From positions 1 to 7,118 of the forward strand of contig CALHKP010000047.1 in NCBI GenBank assembly GCA_938034165.1: 7,118 bases of DNA, written 5' to 3'. Below, one piece after another: positions 1 to 6,311 of the stretch; position 1 is the stretch's first letter; the number at the start of each line of letters is the position of its first letter. The translations under genes were made by a program, and so were the position numbers. The stretch is from an uncultured Clostridia bacterium (GTDB lineage Bacteria > Bacillota > Clostridia > Peptostreptococcales > Anaerovoracaceae). The notes under the pieces are model-generated. The model did no database searches, had not been told where the DNA came from, and saw nothing but the letters and a program-made list of their open reading frames with translations.

Positions 1-75
1 TTCATGGTCATTTTTTCTTTGACTTTTTCTGTACTATGAAGTTTTCTAAGTTCCGCTCGTTCTTAGCGAACAAGC
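1..75 (-). promoter_or_regulatory. Putative rRNA operon leader (transcribed leftward)
   Basis: This stretch lies directly downstream, on the minus strand, of three strong tandem promoters and has no convincing coding sequence. Read on the minus strand it has a stem-loop (arms 65-71 and 50-57, seven pairs with one bulged base). Next comes a segment reading GAACTTAGAAAACTTCATA (36-54), which resembles the boxA-like GAAC-TTGAAAACT element of Firmicutes ribosomal RNA leaders, and then an A-rich tract to the window edge. No mature 16S sequence is reached, so the identity is inferred from the promoter style and the boxA-like segment. It could instead lead into a tRNA cluster or another highly expressed transcript. 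Confidence 0.45.
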
Positions 76-81
76 TTTTTA

Positions 82-110
82 AGTATATCACCCAAGCAAG
101 CTTTTGTCAA
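82..110 (-). promoter_or_regulatory. Sigma-A promoter P3 (leftward, proximal)
   Basis: On the minus strand the -35 box is TTGACA (110-105), followed by a 17-base spacer and a -10 box TATACT (87-82). An A-rich run lies immediately upstream of the -35 box (about 111-130), as in UP elements of ribosomal RNA promoters. Transcription would begin near 75 and run out of the left edge. This is the closest of the three to consensus. Confidence 0.75.
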
Positions 111-157
111 GAACTTTTTTATTCTTTTTTCAACCGCTTCTGTGTGATAGCCTGTTT

Positions 158-186
158 ATATTATCACTTTCACAAGGCTTTGTCAA
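158..186 (-). promoter_or_regulatory. Sigma-A promoter P2 (leftward, middle)
   Basis: On the minus strand TTGACA (186-181) and TAATAT (163-158) are separated by exactly 17 bases. The 20 bases upstream of the -35 box are A-rich. It lies about 76 bases upstream of P3, the same regular spacing seen between P1 and P2, which supports a designed tandem array rather than chance AT-rich matches. Confidence 0.7.
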
Positions 187-230
187 CATGTTTTTTATGT
201 TTTCAGCGCCGTTCAAGTGACAGCTTATCT

Positions 231-259
231 AATTTACCACATATCAACTTCTTCGTCAA
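231..259 (-). promoter_or_regulatory. Sigma-A promoter P1 (leftward, distal)
   Basis: On the minus strand TTGACG (259-254) and TAAATT (236-231) are separated by 17 bases, again with an A-rich tract upstream (about 261-280). It is 73 bases upstream of P2. The match to consensus is weaker than for P2 and P3. Its upstream A-tract runs almost into the transposase remnant that starts near 292, so the truncation point of that element lies next to or within the upstream activating region. Confidence 0.6.
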
Positions 260-291
260 TACCCTTTTTTATATTTTTTGATGTTATATGT

Positions 292-798
292 ATCAAAAAA
301 GTGGATTACGATAAAGAAACCGGTGAGATTCTTACTACATCTTCTATTCTTGACATAAACGAGGACTTAATCCACCAGGAGAAAGCATTAGATGGATACT
401 ACTTGCTGCTCACGAGCGAAATGGATACACCTGATGACAAAATCATAAATACATACAGAGGCTTGTGGAGAATTGAAGAATCCTTCGAAACCACTAAAAG
501 CGAATTAGAAGCTCATCCCGTCTATGTACGTACCAATGAGCATATTGAAGCACACTTCCTTACCTTCTTTGTAGCGCTTACTCTATCAAGAATTCTTGAA
601 ATGAAACTTGAACATAGATACTCGGCAGGAAAAATCCTCGAGTCCCTATCAAAATCAAGCTGTAGCCTGATTCAGCAGAATTATTAAATGTTTGATTACT
701 TTGATGGAGTTGTGAACTTAATGAATATCAATTTTTCTAAATGTGTAAGAACTCTAGGAGATATCAAGCAGACTCTTGCAGGCACTAAGAAAAATTAA
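292..798 (+). pseudogene. IS1634-type (IS4-like DDE) transposase, C-terminal remnant with in-frame stop
   Basis: Transposases of this kind cut and join insertion-sequence DNA with an Asp-Asp-Glu active site. Only the C-terminal part remains. It has a DGYYLLLTSE strand, then the YRGLWRIEESF block with Tyr, Glu (codon 475-477) and Lys spaced as in the IS4-type Y-R-E-K signature (Leu stands at the usual Arg position), then HPVYVRTNEHIEAHF and a helical tail. About 170 codons are left of a usual 500-600, and both catalytic Asp regions are missing. A TAA at 685-687 interrupts the frame. The same frame continues after it as MFDYFDG... through TLGDIKQTLAGTK to a second TAA at 796-798, which is the expected end of this family. 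The reading frame is formally open from 217, but residues before about 292 show no transposase character and overlap promoter P1. There is no ribosome binding site. The family call is from remembered motifs. Confidence 0.85.
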
Positions 799-808
799 AC
801 CTATAATA

Positions 809-822
809 AAGCTAATCAGCTT
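809..822 (-). terminator. Weak candidate terminator after the large surface-protein gene
   Basis: The spacer 799-863 separates two convergent reading frames. It holds a small perfect stem (AAGCT, loop AATC, AGCTT; 5 pairs) about 40 bases downstream of the large gene's stop codon. The following minus-strand bases are only moderately U-rich, so this is a poor intrinsic terminator. No better one is visible before the transposase remnant. The spacer may also contain the right end of the insertion sequence, but the matching left end is absent, so it cannot be mapped. Confidence 0.2.
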
Positions 823-863
823 GAATAGAAATCTTGTCACTTTTGAAAAATCCTCCGATTCAC

Positions 864-3800
864 TTATTTTTGCTCATTCTTAGCATTTTGGTATGCCTGT
901 TTCTGTGTCTGCTCTTCTTTTTCTTTCTTTATCTCATAGATTTCGTTAGCTGTGTATAAGGAAACAGCTACAATGATTACAAGCATTAGTTTGAAATATT
1001 TTAAGAAGAAGTATTTTACCTTGTTTGGTACAATGGAAATTGTCTTTTCTGTAACGCTCTTATTCCCTGCTGCGTCTTCTGCAACAAGCTTAACCTTTTG
1101 CCTTGCTCCTTTTCCAATAGCAGCTTCAAAATTATTTTCGCTGATTTCTACAGGTTCTATTTCTGCATCGTTAACGTATACTTTGAACGAAGTCTTTGAT
1201 AGATTATCTTTTACTTCTACTCTTATGATTTGCTTTTCCGCATTTACAAGGGTTTCTCTGAATCCTTGATAGACTCTGATGTTTGGTTTGGTTTTGTCTA
1301 CAGTAAACTTCAGTTTTCCTGCTTCGGACTGTGATTCCATTTGATTACCGGCTGCATCAGAAGATATTACATTTAGTTCATATACGCCTTCTTTTTCGAA
1401 CTCGTCCGGCGTGTATTTGTGCGTATATACGTTATATTTTCCGGAAGTTCCTGCCTTTTGAGTTTTTTTATTGTCTTTTTCGAACTTGATTCCGTCTCGA
1501 ATTAATTCGTTTTTAGTGCTTCTCAATTCCGAAACGTTCTTTTCAGTAACTATCAGATCTTCTTTTACTTCTTTAACAGCTTTTCCGTTAATCTTATGCA
1601 CACTATCACTAAATTCGAAGCTCGATCCAAACCTATTAACGATGAAAGTAACTGTTTTAGTAGTAATATTACCTGCTTTATCTCTTACTGTAGCTGTTAG
1701 CATATATACTCCATCGTTTTCTTTTGTTTTTGCAAAGTCTGCAAAAGACACCGAGTTTTCACCTTCTGTTTTGTTCAAATTAGAGTACCAATTTTGGCCA
1801 GCTCTAGTCAGTGTAATTTCTTTTCCTTCTAAATAATCGTCTGAGAATGTAACATTTGGAGCAACAACATCTTCGTAAGCATATATTTTTCCATCTGCAA
1901 CGCCATCAATATTAAGTGTTGGTGCAACGGTATCTACAGTAAAAGTGAGTTGTTTTGTCTCAGATTTGTTTCCTGCTGCATCTTCTGCGTATACCGAAAA
2001 CGTATATGTACCTACACCGCCCACATTGATTGTTGAGGAAGAAGTGACCCTTGCGTTTTCCCAAGGGAACCGGATTTCCGTAGTGTTGTTTCCAAGAGTT
2101 TTCGTTGCTTTAATAAATACGTTATTATTCTTGTAATTCAATTCTTCTACACTTATTGTTACATCCTGTGGGGTGTTTAGATACTTCCCTTCCCCCGGTC
2201 CTTTGATTGACACAACCGGAGCTGTACTATCTTTTGTAAAGCTTCTTTTGACGGTGTTTGACTTATTCCCTGCTGCATCTTCTGCTATTGCTTCAATTTC
2301 GTAAACTCCGTCTTTTGCAAAAACTCTTTCGGGAATTTTTGCGGTCTCAGTTTTGTGGTATGTTTCCGCAAATTCTTTCTTTCCATCTCTTGTCACAGTA
2401 ACATCAATGTGATTTCCTGCTGCATAAATATAATCATCTTTTTCTGTAAAAACGACTGTTGGAGAAGTGTTAGTGTATACGCCTTCTTCTACCCCGGAAA
2501 TTGAAAGTTTTGGCTTTGTGATATCCACCTTGACTACTTCTGTCTTGACCGTTTTATTGCCTGCATGGTCCATAGCCGTTAAGACAATAGTATATTCCCC
2601 TGTGTTGTTTTTTTCTGATTTTATGAGTTTTTCAGTGAGCGAGAACTTTGCAATGTCTTCCATAGCCTCATTCTTCTTGTACTCTTTGCTATATAGTACA
2701 TTCTTTCCAAGTGTTACTTTTACGCTTTTCATTCCGGCACAGAAGTCTCTCGAGGTCACTTTGAATTGTAAAGGTTCTTTATACCAGCCGTTTTTATTAG
2801 CTTTTGCGTTGGTTGCCTTCATGTCACCTACTTCCGGTTTTGTTGAGTCTTTCAGAAAAGTTCTTGTGAGTGTGTTTGCACGGTTTCCTGCTGCATCTGT
2901 CGCATTAAGAACCACTTTGTATTTTCCGTCCGGTTCGAATATGTCAGAAGGTAATGTCTTGCTGATCTGATTAGCAAAACTCTTTTCATATATGTTTTTG
3001 TCGTTTCTGTAGACAGTCACTGTGAAGCTGTTTCCTTCTGCATCGACATAATCCTCTGTTTCGCTTGCAACAAGTTCCGGAACCTTATTTACATATTCGC
3101 CGTCTGCAATCCCTGTAAGAGTTACTACAGGAGGTCTTACGTCTACTTTTACTTTCAGATTTTTTGTTGAGATGTTACCGCAGTTGTCTGTTACCTTTAC
3201 GACAACGGTATATTCACCTGTTTTGCTTCTTATTTCTTTTACCAGTTCTTTTGACAAAGAGAATTTGATTTTTTCTTCAGTCATCACTTTCTTATCAAAG
3301 CTTTTGGAGTACAGAACCTTGTCATCAACCATTGCTGTAATTTCAGAAATTCCGGATTCTGCATCTATTGCTGCACATTCAAAGTCAAGACTTTCATTGT
3401 ACCAGCCATTTTTGTTTGTTACGGCGTTAGTAACTTTAATGTCACTTACTATAGGAGGAATTATCTCTAGCGTTAAATCACTTGCGTCTTTGTTTCCTCT
3501 AAGCAGAACTTCTTCACTTTTATTTCCCACCTTATCCGTTGCATCAAGATAAAGGGTTTGTTTCATCATCTCTTTCTGAGATTCTATTACAAAAGTAGCA
3601 GTTGTTTTACCGCTGCTTTTTGTTACATTGGTAGTTTTGTATACTGTTTTTTCTCCGTTTTCTCCTATTCCGATAAGGTCAATTTCCTCTACTCCGCTTT
3701 CTTTATCCACAACAGATAGAGTGATTAGAAGGTCTGCTTTTACGGTTGTATAGATTCCATGGTCCTTTATTTTCACTTCTTTGTTCGCTGCTTTTGTCTG

Positions 3801-6059
3801 GATATCTGAAATAGATGGTGCTGCCTGATCTATTTTTACAGCTTTTACAACGCTGCTTGAACAGATTCCATCGCGGTAAACGTAAAACAGTCTGTTAAAA
3901 TGTGTTACTGATGAGAGTGTTATTTCGATTTCATCAAGCTGCTCTCCATCTCTTTGCAGAGAGAGTTTCCTTCCGTTTAGTGCCTTTACAGTATATTTTG
4001 TATCTTCTTGCGGCTTTTTTACATATCCGTTAACAGCGCCTACAACCGTATAATCATTTTCTGCCACTCCCGGTCTTTCATAAACATAGAGTTTATCTGT
4101 GAATCTGCTTAATTTAACGCTTGCTGCTGTCTTTATTTCCGGTATAGGTTCATTAAAGATTTCTACTTTCTGAACCTTTCCTGTCTCTTTCACTGTAAAT
4201 TCAAAGTCACCTTCCGGCGGCAGATACCCTTCCGGAGTCTTTGTTTCTCTGATATAGTATTTACCCGGTGTTAATCCTTTGATTACATGAGAAGCTTTAT
4301 CTGACGTAAAGGTTTCAATCACTTTCTTATCTTTATCAAGAAGCTGAAGCTCTGCTCCCTTTAAAGTGATTTTATCTTCGTTTTTATCTACTGTAGTCTT
4401 TTCAACTTCTACTTTTATAGGGGTTTCTTTAGATTCAACCACGTAATTAAAATTAGCAGTATTTATTTCTGTAATTCTTGCTTTAACTTCGTGTGCTTCT
4501 TTATCTATGATATATCCCTTAGATGCATCTGTTTCTACTACCTTATATAGACCCGGCTTTCCGCCTTCATATCTTGCAAAGCCTTTTTCATCAGTAGTTA
4601 ATGTTGCTACCTTGACATCTTCTGATTTTATTGAATCGTAAAAGAACACATCATACTTAGCACCTGCAAGTGAGCCGTAACCTTGGGCTTCGTTTTTACC
4701 TGTTTCAGCATCAACCTTATTAATTGTAATTGATACAGTCTGCTCTTTTTCGACATCTTCAACATCTTTTAATACAACTTGCTGGTCGTCAACTATATGT
4801 CCCGGTCTAATCTGCTGAAGCGATACGATTCCTTCTGTCTTTGCAAAGCCTGCTGGCGCTTTAGTTTCTTCAAATGTATATGTACCAAAGAGTCCTACAG
4901 GCGTTCCGTCTTCTTCTCTAAAGAGTTCGTCTCCTCCTATTTTCCATTTATCTCTTAAACGGATTTCTCCATTAGCATCAGTCTTAAAGATCCATGTTCT
5001 GTAAGGAGTAGCTGTCTTTGCTTCCTCTTCTCCTAAAAAGTTCTTAAAGTATTTAACGGTATACTCCGCGCCTTCAAGGCTTAGGTTCTTATCTGCTCCT
5101 TCTGCCGCTTTCTTTTGAAGCTTTAATGAAAGAGGGTCAAACATTGGAGAATCCTTTGAAGTTACTGTTGCAAGCTGACCGGATGCTACTGTAACAGTAT
5201 ATGGCGTAGCGTCAATATCATAGCCCTTTGGAGCAGTTACTTCTTTTACAATATATGTACCTGCTTTAATCGAAGCTTCCTGTGATCTTCCGCTTGAGTC
5301 TGTAGTTAATGTTAAAAGTCTGTTACTGTCAGCATTGGCATTACTTACGGATGCATATACTCCGTATACTGCACCTGCAAGAGTGTAATGTTCAGGACAC
5401 TCTGCTACAAGTGAGCTATTGTTTGCAGTTACCTTAATTACTTTAACCTTTCCTGCAGGGTTGTATTCCCATGTGAAAAGGTCTTGTGTTGCTCTGCTTC
5501 CGCTTGGAAGAAGATATGCAGTAAATCCTTGAGGGTCCGGCTTTGATGCTATATAGCTTTCAAATGCTGAAAGACCCGATACATCATATACTCTTCCGTT
5601 TCCTCCATAGGCTCTTCCAAGCGCCATAGAAGTTACCGCAGTTCCACAAGCATCGGTTTTACTTGTTGCATAATTTCCGCTAAAACCTGTCTGATAGACA
5701 CTGTTATACGTTGAACTTGAAAAGCCCAGCCACTGTGCAGGACCTCTGTAGCCATAATACAGTATCTTTCTGATCTGCGCGCTGTTATATGGCACTTTGT
5801 TTAACGCAACGCGGTTTCCATAGCTGTCTCCCATAGGAGAAGGCAGTCCATGCTCCGCACAAAAGGCAGGTTTACCTTCTGATGTTGTGAACTTGCCATG
5901 CATGTTTTCAGCAGGCTTTCCGCCTCCGGAATTGTAACTGAAAATGCTTCCTTGATACGTTACCGTAACGGAAGCTGCAAATGCAGTTACCACGCTGAGA
6001 AGAACAACAAGCATAATGATAAAGGTTCTTGATACTTTTCTCTTTTGACGTTTCTTCAT
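864..6059 (-). CDS. Giant thioester/SpaA-CnaB/Ig-like repeat surface protein with C-terminal membrane anchor
   Basis: A predicted secreted stalk-like adhesin of 1731 residues. A basic start (KKRQKRK) and a hydrophobic stretch at about 12-28 form a signal peptide cleaved near AFA-AS. Residues about 29-202 resemble a thioester domain: Cys67 in PAFCAEHG, a LYYGYRGPAQW block, and Gln192 in TQDLFTWEY are candidates for the Cys-Gln bond that captures host amines. Four SpaA/Cna-B domains follow (about 203-305, 306-436, 441-545, 546-640). Each has the E[TV].AP.GY-type Glu (Glu273, 398, 509, 605). The fourth shows a full Lys554/Glu605/Asn636 set for an isopeptide bond. Residues 641-745 are unassigned. 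About nine Ig-like modules (746-1676) mostly end in D-x-x-GN. A membrane helix (about 1682-1704) precedes a charged tail, and no LPXTG sortase signal is present. The start is supported by AGAAAGGA (6075-6068), 8 bases upstream. Domain calls are by eye; the adhesin role is inferred. Confidence 0.85.
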   Translation of the reverse strand: MKKRQKRKVSRTFIIMLVVLLSVVTAFAASVTVTYQGSIFSYNSGGGKPAENMHGKFTTSEGKPAFCAEHGLPSPMGDSYGNRVALNKVPYNSAQIRKILYYGYRGPAQWLGFSSSTYNSVYQTGFSGNYATSKTDACGTAVTSMALGRAYGGNGRVYDVSGLSAFESYIASKPDPQGFTAYLLPSGSRATQDLFTWEYNPAGKVKVIKVTANNSSLVAECPEHYTLAGAVYGVYASVSNANADSNRLLTLTTDSSGRSQEASIKAGTYIVKEVTAPKGYDIDATPYTVTVASGQLATVTSKDSPMFDPLSLKLQKKAAEGADKNLSLEGAEYTVKYFKNFLGEEEAKTATPYRTWIFKTDANGEIRLRDKWKIGGDELFREEDGTPVGLFGTYTFEETKAPAGFAKTEGIVSLQQIRPGHIVDDQQVVLKDVEDVEKEQTVSITINKVDAETGKNEAQGYGSLAGAKYDVFFYDSIKSEDVKVATLTTDEKGFARYEGGKPGLYKVVETDASKGYIIDKEAHEVKARITEINTANFNYVVESKETPIKVEVEKTTVDKNEDKITLKGAELQLLDKDKKVIETFTSDKASHVIKGLTPGKYYIRETKTPEGYLPPEGDFEFTVKETGKVQKVEIFNEPIPEIKTAASVKLSRFTDKLYVYERPGVAENDYTVVGAVNGYVKKPQEDTKYTVKALNGRKLSLQRDGEQLDEIEITLSSVTHFNRLFYVYRDGICSSSVVKAVKIDQAAPSISDIQTKAANKEVKIKDHGIYTTVKADLLITLSVVDKESGVEEIDLIGIGENGEKTVYKTTNVTKSSGKTTATFVIESQKEMMKQTLYLDATDKVGNKSEEVLLRGNKDASDLTLEIIPPIVSDIKVTNAVTNKNGWYNESLDFECAAIDAESGISEITAMVDDKVLYSKSFDKKVMTEEKIKFSLSKELVKEIRSKTGEYTVVVKVTDNCGNISTKNLKVKVDVRPPVVTLTGIADGEYVNKVPELVASETEDYVDAEGNSFTVTVYRNDKNIYEKSFANQISKTLPSDIFEPDGKYKVVLNATDAAGNRANTLTRTFLKDSTKPEVGDMKATNAKANKNGWYKEPLQFKVTSRDFCAGMKSVKVTLGKNVLYSKEYKKNEAMEDIAKFSLTEKLIKSEKNNTGEYTIVLTAMDHAGNKTVKTEVVKVDITKPKLSISGVEEGVYTNTSPTVVFTEKDDYIYAAGNHIDVTVTRDGKKEFAETYHKTETAKIPERVFAKDGVYEIEAIAEDAAGNKSNTVKRSFTKDSTAPVVSIKGPGEGKYLNTPQDVTISVEELNYKNNNVFIKATKTLGNNTTEIRFPWENARVTSSSTINVGGVGTYTFSVYAEDAAGNKSETKQLTFTVDTVAPTLNIDGVADGKIYAYEDVVAPNVTFSDDYLEGKEITLTRAGQNWYSNLNKTEGENSVSFADFAKTKENDGVYMLTATVRDKAGNITTKTVTFIVNRFGSSFEFSDSVHKINGKAVKEVKEDLIVTEKNVSELRSTKNELIRDGIKFEKDNKKTQKAGTSGKYNVYTHKYTPDEFEKEGVYELNVISSDAAGNQMESQSEAGKLKFTVDKTKPNIRVYQGFRETLVNAEKQIIRVEVKDNLSKTSFKVYVNDAEIEPVEISENNFEAAIGKGARQKVKLVAEDAAGNKSVTEKTISIVPNKVKYFFLKYFKLMLVIIVAVSLYTANEIYEIKKEKEEQTQKQAYQNAKNEQK
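2232..2846 (-). repeat. Duplicated two-module unit, copy 2 (Ig-like modules 4 and 5)
   Basis: This encodes residues 1072-1276 of the large protein. The first module carries NKNGWYKEPLQF, VLYSKEYKK and NTGEYTIVL; the second carries GVYTNTSP, DDYIYAAGN and EDAAGNKS. The same two modules occur in the same order in the preceding unit (3464-2847). A shared DNA landmark (CCAGCC on the plus strand, at 2784 and 3402) shows the copies are offset by 618 bases, exactly 206 codons. The copies are diverged, so the duplication is old. Confidence 0.75.
2847..3464 (-). repeat. Duplicated two-module unit, copy 1 (Ig-like modules 2 and 3)
   Basis: This encodes residues 866-1071. The first module carries NKNGWYNESLDF, VLYSKSFDKK and KTGEYTVVV; the second carries GEYVNKVP, EDYVDAEGN and TDAAGNR. 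Module 2 resembles module 4 more than its neighbour module 3, and module 3 resembles module 5. This alternation shows that an A-B pair was duplicated as a block rather than single modules being copied. Confidence 0.75.
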
Positions 6060-6103
6060 CTTTCTTTTCCTTTCTTTTTTAACATATTAGTGATAACGGA
6101 TAT

Positions 6104-6144
6104 ATTTAAAAAGGAAACGATAAGTTATCATTTCCTTTTTAAAT
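6104..6144 (-). promoter_or_regulatory. Long inverted repeat in the leader of the large surface-protein gene
   Basis: Arms of 14 perfect pairs (6104-6117 and 6131-6144), one mismatch (6118/6130), then five more pairs (6119-6123 and 6125-6129) around a single central base. It lies 45-85 bases upstream of the ATG at 6059, outside the ribosome binding site (6075-6068). The TTTCCTTTTT of the minus-strand 3' arm could make it a U-rich terminator or attenuator. As DNA it is also a near-palindrome that could bind a dimeric regulator. A second TGATAAC (6091-6097) is complementary to GTTATCA (6124-6130) in the inner stem, so an alternative fold is possible. Its function is not determined. Confidence 0.5.
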
Positions 6145-6221
6145 CAATATGTATTTTTTTAAACCCCTTACGCCTAAAGCTTTCTTTTTAATTTTTTATG
6201 TACCTATGTGTTTTTTTGTAT

Positions 6222-6250
6222 AAAAAAGAGAGCATTGCTGCCCTCTTTTT
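6222..6250 (-). terminator. Rho-independent terminator (probably bidirectional) after the 247-residue protein gene
   Basis: AAAAAGAG (6223-6230) pairs with CTCTTTTT (6243-6250). Inside, AGC and GCT pair around ATT, with a short bulge. On the minus strand the 3' arm ends in a run of six T, which suits an intrinsic terminator about 62 bases past the stop codon of the upstream gene (6312). On the plus strand it also ends in five T. It lies between the two same-direction genes, implying that the large gene either has its own promoter or depends on read-through. I could not find a convincing -35/-10 pair between it and 6059. Confidence 0.6.
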
Positions 6251-6311
6251 AATAGAATGTATTTAAAAGAAAATATTAGAAACCGCTTTTAAGGAGGTTT
6301 TTATAAATAGT

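Noticed and set aside
2..16. Minus-strand ATG codons at the left edge as the start of a protein gene
   Set aside because: No G-rich ribosome binding site precedes them, and only a few codons are visible before the window ends; an rRNA leader fits better.
36..281. Plus-strand open frame across the promoter region
   Set aside because: It runs antisense through all three promoters, is rich in Phe/Cys/Leu from T-tracts, has no ribosome binding site and no recognisable domain.
217..291. Upstream extension of the transposase frame to the ATG at 217
   Set aside because: These codons overlap promoter P1, have no family resemblance and no ribosome binding site; they appear to be fortuitous open frame next to the truncation point.
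2467..2970. Plus-strand open frame opposite the Ig-like repeats (similar ones at 952-1269, 1471-1836, 1945-2136 and 3172-3552)
   Set aside because: Antisense shadows of the large gene: hydrophobic, Ser/Leu/Phe-rich translations, no ribosome binding sites, and repeated SFPAASS-like phrases that are just the reverse of the DAAGN codons.
2232..3464. Repeated phrases in the large gene considered as a CRISPR-like or VNTR array
   Set aside because: The repeats are diverged protein modules of about 100 codons in one continuous reading frame, with no short identical repeats and unique spacers.
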